Of a DNA stretch of 64,000 bases, positions 1 to 7,718 are shown in pieces. Every line of letters starts with the position of its first letter. Position 1 is the first letter of the stretch. The notes under the pieces were generated by a model, which did no database searches, was not told the origin of the DNA, and saw nothing but the letters and a program-made list of their open reading frames with translations. The translations under genes were made by a program, and so were the position numbers. The DNA comes from Arthrobacter sp. zg-Y238 (GTDB lineage: Bacteria; Actinomycetota; Actinomycetes; Actinomycetales; Micrococcaceae), in the NCBI RefSeq assembly GCF_024385525.1, contig NZ_JANFLU010000010.1, positions 542,377-606,376 of the forward strand, given 5' to 3'.

Positions 1-503
1 CGTGATTCGGGTGTGAAGTCGTAGCCGTTGACCATGTCTCCGCGGTAGGCGGGCAGCGTCACGCCGTCACGCGTTTCCTCATTGGACGAGCGCGGTTTGG
101 CAAACTGCCCTGCCATCCGGCCCATCTTGATCACCGGAACGGACGCACCGTAGGTGAGGACCACTGCCATCTGCAGCAGCGTCCGGACGCGGGCGCTGAT
201 CTTGTCCGCGGTGGCTGCCTCGAAGGTCTCGGCGCAGTCGCCGCCCTGCAGGAGGAAAGCACGGCCCTGGGCGGCCTCGGCCAGACGGCTCCGGAGGACA
301 TCCACTTCGCCGGCGAAAACCAGCGGCGGCACCATCGAGAGTTCGGCAATGGCCGCGTCATACCCCGGGTCGTCGCGCCACGTCGGCTGCTGGGAAATCG
401 GCAGGGAACGCCAGTTGTCCAGCTCGGGGTGGCTCGCAGAAGTGGCCGCCGCGCCCGAGAGCATGGTCGGAATGGACTCGCGGTGTACGGGGGTGTCAGT
501 CAC
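1..503 (-). CDS. class II DAHP synthase, 5' part (runs off the window)
   Basis: 3-deoxy-D-arabino-heptulosonate 7-phosphate synthase condenses phosphoenolpyruvate with erythrose 4-phosphate, the first step of the shikimate pathway in the cytoplasm. Reading the minus strand from a GTG at 503 gives 167 residues with the plant/actinobacterial (type II) signature: LLQGGDCAETFE followed by KISARVRTLLQMAVVLTYGA, then VIKMGRMAGQFAKPRS and YRGDMVNGYDF. The type II enzyme is about 460 residues, so roughly the last two thirds lie upstream of base 1. An AGGA lies about 10 bases before the GTG. The acyltransferase gene upstream on the same strand ends about 100 bases away, an arrangement known from M. 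tuberculosis (Rv2178c-Rv2182c). Family is secure; the start is probable. Confidence 0.93.
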   Translation of the reverse strand, partial: MTDTPVHRESIPTMLSGAAATSASHPELDNWRSLPISQQPTWRDDPGYDAAIAELSMVPPLVFAGEVDVLRSRLAEAAQGRAFLLQGGDCAETFEAATADKISARVRTLLQMAVVLTYGASVPVIKMGRMAGQFAKPRSSNEETRDGVTLPAYRGDMVNGYDFTPES

Positions 504-606
504 GGCTTAAATCCTACTAGTTGCCCGCCTGGAGCGAACAAAACCGTCATAAACACTGCCGGGGCACGCAATACACGCAGGCTTCCGCCGTTCCCCCTCG
601 GGAAAT

Positions 607-1680
607 CTAGGCAGTGTGGGAGCGCGGATCTACGTCGCGGTCATCGCTGGCGGAAGGGCGAACACTGCTGGATTCGGCACCGTTGCTTCCGACACCGCTG
701 GTTTCGGCGGCATCGGTCCGGACAGCGCGGGCACCGTTGGCGCCGGGCCTGCGGCCCCGGAACTTCAGGCGCCGCTTGTTTCCGGCGTCCTGCGCGGTAT
801 CGCCCGCTTCGGCTGCAGCCCGGGGCTTTCCGGTGCCCTTCGCCGCGCTCGAACCGATGACGGTAACGGCGCCGGGCAGTTTGTCGCCCGCTTCGGCAGG
901 CAGTTCCGAACCGCCGGCCGGAGGCACTGTCCCGGATTCGGAGCCGGTGGTGGAAAGGCGGACAGCCGCGCTGCGTGCTTGTGCGGCCTTAGCGCCCTTG
1001 CGGGCGGCCATTTTCTCCTTGACGGTGCTGGCGTATACATCCACGTATTCCTGGCCGGAAAGACGCATGAGCTCATACATGATCTCGTCGGTCACGGACC
1101 GCTGGATGAAGCGGTCATTCTCCAGCCCGGCGTACCGCGAGAAATCCAGCGGTTCGCCTACGATGATGCCGATCCGACGGATATTCGGAATCCGCCGGCC
1201 GATGGGCTGGACCTTGTCCGTTCCGATCATCGCAACGGGGATGACGGGAACACCGGTGGAGAGCACCAGCTTGGCCACACCGGTCTTGCCGCGGTACAGG
1301 CGTCCGTCCGGGCTGCGGGTCCCCTCCGGGTAAATGCCCAGCAGGCCGCCGTTTTCCAGGACATCGACGCCTGCCTTGAGCGAGGACGCAGAGGCTGCTC
1401 CGCCGGAGCGGTCCATCGGCAGCTGGTTCGCGAGCCGGAAGAACGTTGCAGTGAGCTTGCCCTTGATGCCCTTGCCGTTGAAGTAATCGCTCTTCGCGAG
1501 GAAGCTCACCGGCCGGGGCACGGCGAGGGGAAGAAAGATCGAATCGGAGAACGAAAGGTGATTGCTCACCAGGACGGCAGGCCCGGATTCGGGGATGTTA
1601 TCCATTCCCTTGACCCAAGGCCTGAAGAGAAGATTTACCACCGGCCCGATGAATATAGTCTTCATCACCCAATAGAACAC
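607..1680 (-). CDS. 1-acyl-sn-glycerol-3-phosphate acyltransferase family protein (PlsC-like)
   Basis: This is a membrane-associated acyltransferase that probably makes phosphatidic acid in phospholipid synthesis. The protein has 357 residues. The catalytic block I NHLSFSD (H-x4-D) lies near residue 42 and block III YPEGTRS near residue 120; a hydrophobic stretch FYWVMKTIFIGPVVNLLF opens the protein. Residues from about 230 to the end form a low-complexity Ala/Ser/Gly/Arg tail that the core family lacks. I chose the GTG at 1680 because AGGAG precedes it by 10 bases; an upstream in-frame start at 1710 would lack a binding site. It lies upstream of the DAHP synthase on the same strand. The exact acyl acceptor cannot be told from sequence. 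Confidence 0.88.
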   Translation of the reverse strand: MFYWVMKTIFIGPVVNLLFRPWVKGMDNIPESGPAVLVSNHLSFSDSIFLPLAVPRPVSFLAKSDYFNGKGIKGKLTATFFRLANQLPMDRSGGAASASSLKAGVDVLENGGLLGIYPEGTRSPDGRLYRGKTGVAKLVLSTGVPVIPVAMIGTDKVQPIGRRIPNIRRIGIIVGEPLDFSRYAGLENDRFIQRSVTDEIMYELMRLSGQEYVDVYASTVKEKMAARKGAKAAQARSAAVRLSTTGSESGTVPPAGGSELPAEAGDKLPGAVTVIGSSAAKGTGKPRAAAEAGDTAQDAGNKRRLKFRGRRPGANGARAVRTDAAETSGVGSNGAESSSVRPSASDDRDVDPRSHTA

Positions 1681-1850
1681 GCGGCTTGATCTCCTGTCCG
1701 GACAAGACAATAACGGGGGACCCGTTTGGTTCCCCAGACTCTACTGTATGCGCGCTTATCCCCCGCTGGTGAATTCGGCGCGTACAGGGGTTCCCGGGAG
1801 TTTCCCCCGTGCGGGGTCCAAAAACGCCCCTCTAATGCAACCATAGACAT

Positions 1851-2615
1851 ATGACTTTCCTCCCCGGCGCTGATGCCTTCCATTCAGAGGGGCACGGACC
1901 CAACGCGGGTGTGGGCGTGCTTCTCAGCCACGGATTCACCGGATCCCCGGTGAGCCTTGCGGCTTGGGCGCGCCACCTGGCGGACCGTGGCTACGCCGTG
2001 AGCCTGCCGCTGCTGCCTGGCCACGGCACCAGCTGGCAGGAATTGGCACAGACGCCCTGGCTGCGCTGGTACGAGGAATACGAGAGCGCCTACCTAAACC
2101 TGCGGAAGCGGACGGACTGTGTTGTGTCGGCAGGGCTTTCCATGGGCGGCACCTTGGCGCTGCGGCTGGCGGCGACGCAGCCGGTGGCCGGCGTCGTCGT
2201 GGTTAATCCCGGGCTGACGTTCGCCGACCCCCGGGCACGCTATTCGGGCGTGCTGAAGTATTTCCTGAAATCGGTGCCTGCCATCGGCAACGACATCCGG
2301 CTCGAGGGGCAGGATGAGGGTGCGTACCCCCGCACGCCGGTGGGCGCGGTGCAGCAGCTGGGCAGGCTCTTCCGGAATACTGCCGCGGCTCTGCCGAACG
2401 TTACGGCTCCCGTGCTGGCGTTCCGGTCACGGGTGGACGCCGTGGTGCCGGAATCCAGCATGGTAATGCTCCGCCGGCGGCTCGTTAATGCAGAGCTTGA
2501 GGTGGTGCCGCTCGAAGACAGCTACCACGTTGCCACCATGGACCACGACGCGCCGCTGATCTTTGACCGCTCCTCTGAATTCATCCGACGTGTGAGCTCC
2601 GGGGTGCGCGCATGA
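1851..2615 (+). CDS. alpha/beta hydrolase, monoacylglycerol lipase/carboxylesterase type
   Basis: A 254-residue cytoplasmic serine hydrolase resembling the Est30/YvaK carboxylesterases. The oxyanion HGFTGSP is near residue 28, the nucleophile elbow GLSMGG near residue 95, the acid SRVDAVVP near residue 197 and the histidine in DSYHVATMDHD near residue 228. No signal peptide is visible. The gene lacks an obvious ribosome binding site, and overlaps the next gene by four bases (ATGA), so the two are probably cotranscribed. It faces away from the acyltransferase across a 170-base gap. The substrate is unknown; short-chain or acylglycerol esters are typical for the family. Confidence 0.85.
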   Translation: MTFLPGADAFHSEGHGPNAGVGVLLSHGFTGSPVSLAAWARHLADRGYAVSLPLLPGHGTSWQELAQTPWLRWYEEYESAYLNLRKRTDCVVSAGLSMGGTLALRLAATQPVAGVVVVNPGLTFADPRARYSGVLKYFLKSVPAIGNDIRLEGQDEGAYPRTPVGAVQQLGRLFRNTAAALPNVTAPVLAFRSRVDAVVPESSMVMLRRRLVNAELEVVPLEDSYHVATMDHDAPLIFDRSSEFIRRVSSGVRA

Positions 2616-3145
2616 GCGAACGCGAGCCGGAACATAACGAGTCCACCGACGAGGAAGTCTGGCTGGACCTGGTCGCCCGCCTGGAGCACATGGACGCCAG
2701 CGATCCGGTGCATCCGGAACCCGGCCAATCCGCCGGCGCCACGGATGCCGCTGCCCCGCACGGCAGCGGGGAAACGGGACAAACAACACCGTCCCGCGAT
2801 CCGGCGGCACCGACACCGGCCGAACGGACCCGCGCCATTTTCGAGAACCAGCCGTTGGCATCAGCTGGGCCCCGGGACTATATCTCCAAGGACGAAGATG
2901 AGGACGACGGCGGGTTTGTGCCGCCCGAGCCGCCGCCGCTTGGCACCGGGGAACCACTGGTAGTGCTCAGCTGGCTCGGCACACTGGCCGGACCGCTCCT
3001 GCTCCTGGTGTTCGCCATGTTCTGGCGCAGCGCCCCGCTGCCGGTCATCCTCGGAACCATCGCCGTCTTCGCGGGATCCGCAGCCTATCTGCTTTTCCGC
3101 CTGCCCCAGCACCGCGACGAGGATGACGACGGCGCGGCCGTCTAG
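2612..3145 (+). CDS. conserved actinobacterial membrane protein of unknown function
   Basis: A 177-residue protein whose ATG overlaps the stop of the hydrolase gene, which indicates translational coupling. Residues 1-105 are acidic and Pro/Ala-rich with no recognisable fold, including a DEDEDDGG run near residue 94. Two hydrophobic segments follow, LVVLSWLGTLAGPLLLLVFAMF near 117-138 and VILGTIAVFAGSAAYLLF near 146-163, and then a short acidic tail. The topology suggests a hairpin anchored in the membrane with a long disordered cytoplasmic N-terminus. I do not recognise a function. Confidence 0.75.
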   Translation: MSEREPEHNESTDEEVWLDLVARLEHMDASDPVHPEPGQSAGATDAAAPHGSGETGQTTPSRDPAAPTPAERTRAIFENQPLASAGPRDYISKDEDEDDGGFVPPEPPPLGTGEPLVVLSWLGTLAGPLLLLVFAMFWRSAPLPVILGTIAVFAGSAAYLLFRLPQHRDEDDDGAAV

Positions 3146-3176
3146 GCCCGGTTTCCTCTCCCGGGGACTCCCCGGC

Positions 3177-4253
3177 TCAGCGCCGTGCGGCGATCCGCGA
3201 CAGGTCCGCAGCTCCGATCATCCCCGCGGACGGGCCCAGTGCCGCCCGCTCCATTTTGGCCGCGGGGCGGAAGCCCCGCCCGGTAAGGTTTCGGGCAAAG
3301 GACCGCCGCGCCGGCTCAAGCAGCAGATCACCGGCATCGCTCAGCCCGCCGCCGATGACGAACATCCCCGGATCCAGGGCAGCGGCGAGGTTCGCCAACC
3401 CCAACCCGAGCCACTGTCCCACTTCATCAAGGAGTTCGATGGACGCCGGGTCGCCCTCGAGGGCGAGTCTGGTGACGACGGCGCCGGTCACCTGCTCCGC
3501 ATTGCCGTTCACGGCCCGGAGCAGTTCCTGGGCTACCGGGGAGTTGGCTGCGGCCAGTTCCCGGGCCTCCCGGCCCAGGGCATTACCCGAGGCGTACTGT
3601 TCCCAGCAGCCCCGGTTGCCGCATTCGCAGCGGTGCCCGCCGGGCATGATGATCTGGTGCCCGAACTCCCCCGCCACGCCGTACCGGCCGCGCTCAAGGC
3701 GCCCGTCGAGCACCATCGCCCCGCCGATTCCGGTTCCAAGGGTTACGCAGACCATCCTGCTCTCCCCCGCGCCGGCTCCGAACCGGTACTCCGCCCAGGC
3801 GGCGCCGTCGGCGTCGTTCACCAGGAAGACACGCCTGCGCAGCAGCCGCTCCAGGTTCTCGCGGAGGGGCTCGTTCCGCCAGGCCAGGTGCGGGCTGAAC
3901 AACACGGTGCTGCCGGCGAGGTCCATCCACCCGGCCGCGCCGATGCCGACGGACCACACGTGGTGCTCGGCCGAAAGTTCCCGGACCAGGTCCACGATTA
4001 CCGCTTCGACTTCCCGGGGATCCTGCCCCGGCGTCGACCGGCGTGCCTGCTTCAGCACGCGACCGTCTCCGTCCACAAGCCCCGCCGCCACTTTCGTCCC
4101 GCCGATATCAATTCCGATAGCCAGCCCGCGGCGCCGCATTCGGTTCGGCAGCCGCATGGGCCTGCGGGGCCGGAACGGCTCCGAAGCAGCAAGCCTGCGC
4201 TGGAGCGGGGTGGAAAGCGGACGGGGAACGGGTGCTGGGGTAACTGGACGCAT
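3177..4253 (-). CDS. glkA: ROK family glucokinase
   Basis: Phosphorylates glucose with ATP in the cytoplasm. The ATP-binding motif GIDIGGTKVAAG is near residue 46. VCVTLGTGIGGAMVL follows, and GHQIIMPGGHRCECGNRGCWEQYASG carries the ROK sugar-binding and zinc-binding residues (His plus CxCGxxGC). A second phosphate-binding segment, FVIGGGLSDAGDLLL, lies near residue 304. The order and spacing match Streptomyces GlkA rather than polyphosphate glucokinase. The start is uncertain: the ATG at 4253 adds about 40 Arg/Pro-rich residues, and ATGs at 4157 and 4139 sit closer to the domain; none has a strong ribosome binding site. Its 3' end faces the hydrolase/membrane-protein pair, and its 5' end is divergent from the acyl-CoA ligase. 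Confidence 0.87.
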   Translation of the reverse strand: MRPVTPAPVPRPLSTPLQRRLAASEPFRPRRPMRLPNRMRRRGLAIGIDIGGTKVAAGLVDGDGRVLKQARRSTPGQDPREVEAVIVDLVRELSAEHHVWSVGIGAAGWMDLAGSTVLFSPHLAWRNEPLRENLERLLRRRVFLVNDADGAAWAEYRFGAGAGESRMVCVTLGTGIGGAMVLDGRLERGRYGVAGEFGHQIIMPGGHRCECGNRGCWEQYASGNALGREARELAAANSPVAQELLRAVNGNAEQVTGAVVTRLALEGDPASIELLDEVGQWLGLGLANLAAALDPGMFVIGGGLSDAGDLLLEPARRSFARNLTGRGFRPAAKMERAALGPSAGMIGAADLSRIAARR

Positions 4254-4393
4254 CAGAAACCCATTCTAGGGAAACGGCAAGAGCGGCGACGCGTTTGTTA
4301 TGAATCTGCAAGGTTACCGACGGGTAAGAAAATGTGATCTACGTTATAGGCTGAACAGTGCCTACGGGCGTACCGGATATCAAAGGAGCTATC

Positions 4394-6202
4394 GTGCGAG
4401 AATTCAGCGTTCCCGTCCTAGCGGAGTCCCCGCCGCAGACGAACATCACCAACATGCTGCTCGACCAGGCAGCCAAGCCAAGCAACCCCGCTCTCTTTGC
4501 CGTCCGGAACGGCCAGGGAGAATGGCAGCGAATCAGTGCCACCGAGTTCACCAGGGACGTCCGGGCGCTGGCAAAGGGCTTCATGGCCAGTGGTATCAAG
4601 GCAGGCGACCGCGTGGCCATCATGTCCCGGACCCGCTACGAATGGACCCTGGTGGACTTTGCGCTCTGGTTCGCAGGGGCGGTATCGGTTCCCGTCTATG
4701 AGACCTCCTCCCCTTCGCAGGTCGCCTGGATCCTGAGCGATTCCGGCGCCGTCGGCATTGTGGTTGAGGCTGCCAGGCACGAGAACATTGTCCGCACGGC
4801 CGCCGCCGACGAGGACCTTTCCATGGTCGCCAACGTGTGGCAGATCGACGGCGGAGGACTCGACACACTGCGCGCCGACGGCGCTTCGGTGAGTGATGAG
4901 GATCTCGAGAAACGTCGCTCCACCGCCCAGATGGCTGACCTTGCGACCATCATTTATACGTCCGGCACCACGGGCAAGCCGAAGGGCTGCGAACTCACGC
5001 ACGCCAACTTCGTCGATGTGTCCCGGAACTCCGAGCTGGCAGAGCCCGAAGTTGCCACCGAAGGCTCGCAGACGATCATGTTCCTGCCCCTGGCACACGT
5101 CCTCGCCCGCTTCATTTCCGTGCTGTGCGTGGCCACCGGCGCAACCGTGGCACACACGCCCGACGTCAAGAACCTGCTGCCTGACCTGCAGAGCTTCAAG
5201 CCCAGCTTCATCCTGGTGGTTCCCCGCGTCCTCGAGAAGGTCTTCAATGCCTCCATGCTGAAGGCCGAAGACGGCGGCAAGGGCAAGATCTTCCACGCCG
5301 GCGTCGCGACCGCCGTCGCCTGGTCGAAGGCGAAGCAGGAAGGCAAGGTGCCACTGAGCCTCACCCTGAAGCACGCTCTCTTCGACCGCCTGCTGTACGG
5401 CAAGATCCGCGAGGCCATGGGCGGCAACGTGAAGTACGCCGTCTCCGGCGGTGCACCCCTGGGCGAACGGCTGGGGCATTTCTTCCACGGCATCGGACTG
5501 CTGGTACTGGAGGGCTACGGTTTGACCGAAACCACGGCTCCGCTCACCACCAACACCCCGCAGCTCGTCAAGCTGGGAACGGTAGGCGCACCCCTTCCCG
5601 GGAACAGCGTGAAGATCGCCGACGACGGCGAGATCCTGGCCAAGGGCATCAGCGTGATGAAGGGCTACTACAACCGCCCGGAACTGATGGGTGAAACGTT
5701 TACTGACGGCTGGTTCCATACCGGTGACATCGGCGAACTGGACTCGGACGGCTTCCTGAAGATCACCGGCCGAAAGAAGGAAATCATCATCACCGCCGGC
5801 GGCAAGAACGTGGTTCCCTCCCAGCTGGAGGATTCCATCCGCGCCGATTCCATCGTTTCCCAGTGCGTGGTGGTCGGGGATGCGAAGCCGTTCATTTCGG
5901 CCCTCATCACCATCGACGAAGAAGCCCTTCCCGGCTGGCTCGGGCGGCACAAACTGCCGGACACCATGACGGTGACCGAAGTGGCCAAGACCGACGAGCT
6001 GCAGAAGGAACTCCAGGCCCTGGTGGACCGTGCCAACAAGAAGGTTTCCTCTGCCGAGGCGATCAAGGAGTTCCGTGTGGTCCCGACCGACTTCACCGAG
6101 ACCAGCGGACACCTGACCCCGTCGTTGAAGATCAAGCGCGCCCAGGTGATGCGGGACTTCTCCGACGTCATTGACGATATCTACAGCGGGCAGCGGGTCT
6201 GA
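4394..6202 (+). CDS. fadD15: long-chain fatty acid-CoA ligase (AMP-forming, FadD15 type)
   Basis: Activates fatty acids to acyl-CoA through an acyl-AMP intermediate, for lipid synthesis or beta-oxidation. The 602-residue protein has the P-loop-like motif IIYTSGTTGKPKGCE near residue 188, the acyl/adenylate motif EGYGLTETTAP near residue 372, WFHTGDIGELD near 440, and the hinge/C-terminal motif GRKKEIIITAGGKNV near 460. The GTG at 4394 is preceded by AAAGGAG with a 5-base spacer, which decides against an upstream ATG at 4358. The gene is single, divergent from glkA and closed by a strong hairpin terminator. The size and motifs match M. tuberculosis FadD15. Confidence 0.92.
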   Translation: MREFSVPVLAESPPQTNITNMLLDQAAKPSNPALFAVRNGQGEWQRISATEFTRDVRALAKGFMASGIKAGDRVAIMSRTRYEWTLVDFALWFAGAVSVPVYETSSPSQVAWILSDSGAVGIVVEAARHENIVRTAAADEDLSMVANVWQIDGGGLDTLRADGASVSDEDLEKRRSTAQMADLATIIYTSGTTGKPKGCELTHANFVDVSRNSELAEPEVATEGSQTIMFLPLAHVLARFISVLCVATGATVAHTPDVKNLLPDLQSFKPSFILVVPRVLEKVFNASMLKAEDGGKGKIFHAGVATAVAWSKAKQEGKVPLSLTLKHALFDRLLYGKIREAMGGNVKYAVSGGAPLGERLGHFFHGIGLLVLEGYGLTETTAPLTTNTPQLVKLGTVGAPLPGNSVKIADDGEILAKGISVMKGYYNRPELMGETFTDGWFHTGDIGELDSDGFLKITGRKKEIIITAGGKNVVPSQLEDSIRADSIVSQCVVVGDAKPFISALITIDEEALPGWLGRHKLPDTMTVTEVAKTDELQKELQALVDRANKKVSSAEAIKEFRVVPTDFTETSGHLTPSLKIKRAQVMRDFSDVIDDIYSGQRV

Positions 6203-6210
6203 TTTATCCC

Positions 6211-6258
6211 AGCCGGGCAGGAACCGACTCCCCTAGAGGCGGTTCCTGCCCGGCTTTT
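6211..6258. terminator. bidirectional rho-independent terminator between fadD15 and mtr
   Basis: A perfect 16-bp stem (AGCCGGGCAGGAACCG at 6211-6226 with its complement at 6240-6255) surrounds a 13-base loop and is followed by TTTT on the plus strand. It serves the convergent genes fadD15 and mtr. The last coding bases and stop of mtr (ends at 6233) are inside the loop and stem, so one arm also encodes the mtr C-terminus. Confidence 0.85.
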
Positions 6259-7660
6259 CCTTTGTATTCAGCGAAAGCAGTGCGTTTTCGACCACCTCTG
6301 TCAGTGCCGGGTGGATCCAGTACTGCCCACGGGCCATGGTGGCGGCATCCAAGCCGAACTCCATCGCCTGCACCAGGGGCTGGATCAGCATGGACGCCTC
6401 ATGTCCCATGATGTGGGCGCCGAGCAGCCGGCCGCTTTCCCGCTCCGCCAGCAGTTTCACGAACCCGGTGGAATCCTCCATCGCCCAGCCGTACGCCGTC
6501 GACCCGTATTCCTGCACGGCCAGGGCCAGTTCGACGCCGCGGGCCTCCGTATCGGCGATGGCCTGGTCCTCGGTCATCCCGACGCTGGCAATCTGCGGAC
6601 TGCTGAAAACCGCTGCCGGCACGAAGCGGTGGTCCATGGCACGCAGGTCCCCGGGGTGCACCAGGTTGTGCGCCACCACGCGCGCTTCGTGGTTGGCCAC
6701 GTGCTTGAGCTGGTAGGGGCTGCTGATGTCACCCAGCGCCCAGATCCCCTTCGCCGGAGCGCCGGAGGCCAGCACCCGGCCGTAGCTGTCCACGGCCAGC
6801 CGGCCATCCGAGGTGAGGTCAAAACCGGCAGCACCGATGTCCAGCCGGTCTGTGTTGGGGGTCCGGCCGGTTGCTGCGAGCACCAGGTCCACATCCAGGG
6901 CCGACTCTCCGGCGGGACCGGAGAGCACCGCATGCACGGAACCGTCGGCGTTTTCGACGAGTGAGTCCACCGTCGTTTCGAACTGCACGTTCCACTGCTT
7001 GGAGGCTTCTGCGGTGAAGCGCTCGGACACGGTTTCATCCAGGGACCGAAGCAGCGCCCCCGACCGCACAGCCATGGTGACGTCGGACCCGAAGGCGGAG
7101 AAAACGAAGCCGAACTCCGCGGCGATATACCCGCCGCCGATGATCAGGACCCGGGCCGGCAGCTCATCGATACGCATCACGGTGTCGGAGGTATGCACCT
7201 GGGGAAGGTCCATCCCCGGTACATCGGGCAGGACCGGACGGGATCCTGCCGCCACTACGATTTCATCAGCGGTGATCTCCTGCCCCGACGCCGTGACGAG
7301 TGCGTGCGGCGAAACGAAGCGGACGTATTCGCTGAAAAGCGTGACGTTGTCCAGCTCCTCGTCCCGGTAACGGCGGCCGCCGTCGGAAATCGCATCGATG
7401 CGGGTGAAGATCCGGTCCCGGATATCCCGCCACCGGACGCCTGCGGACACCGTGTCCACGCCCAGCCGCGCACCGTCCACTGCGGCGGCCGCCAGCTGGG
7501 CGGGATACACGAACATCTTGGTTGGGATGCACCCGACGTTGAGGCACGTTCCTCCGAACGTGCCTCCGTCGATGATCGCTACCTTCTTACCGTCCCAGTC
7601 CGGGGTGATGATCGAGTTGCCGGAGCCGGAACCAATGATGGCCAGATCGAAGTGAGTCAC
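6233..7660 (-). CDS. mtr: mycothione reductase
   Basis: An NADPH-dependent FAD flavoenzyme that reduces mycothiol disulfide and so keeps the actinobacterial thiol buffer reduced in the cytoplasm. The 475-residue protein shows the FAD motif IIGSGSGN near residue 9, the redox-active disulfide GGTCLNVGCIPTKM near residue 36, the NADPH motif IIGGGYIAAEFGFVF near residue 175, and the C-terminal dimer motif WIHPALTEVVENALL near 450 with the active-site His. The GSGSGN form of the N-terminal motif and the length are typical of mycothione reductase rather than lipoamide dehydrogenase. The GTG start has only a weak purine stretch before it. The gene is downstream of pyc on the same strand, 58 bases away. 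Confidence 0.93.
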   Translation of the reverse strand: MTHFDLAIIGSGSGNSIITPDWDGKKVAIIDGGTFGGTCLNVGCIPTKMFVYPAQLAAAAVDGARLGVDTVSAGVRWRDIRDRIFTRIDAISDGGRRYRDEELDNVTLFSEYVRFVSPHALVTASGQEITADEIVVAAGSRPVLPDVPGMDLPQVHTSDTVMRIDELPARVLIIGGGYIAAEFGFVFSAFGSDVTMAVRSGALLRSLDETVSERFTAEASKQWNVQFETTVDSLVENADGSVHAVLSGPAGESALDVDLVLAATGRTPNTDRLDIGAAGFDLTSDGRLAVDSYGRVLASGAPAKGIWALGDISSPYQLKHVANHEARVVAHNLVHPGDLRAMDHRFVPAAVFSSPQIASVGMTEDQAIADTEARGVELALAVQEYGSTAYGWAMEDSTGFVKLLAERESGRLLGAHIMGHEASMLIQPLVQAMEFGLDAATMARGQYWIHPALTEVVENALLSLNTKEKPGRNRL

Positions 7661-7718
7661 GCTCTTCAGTCTATGCAGTCACAGTCCACCGATCATTTCG
7701 CACCGGTGAAGCCGGTAC

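Noticed and set aside
3177..4253. Polyphosphate glucokinase
   Set aside because: The CxCGxxGC zinc loop and overall order fit GlkA; no features of PpgK were seen.
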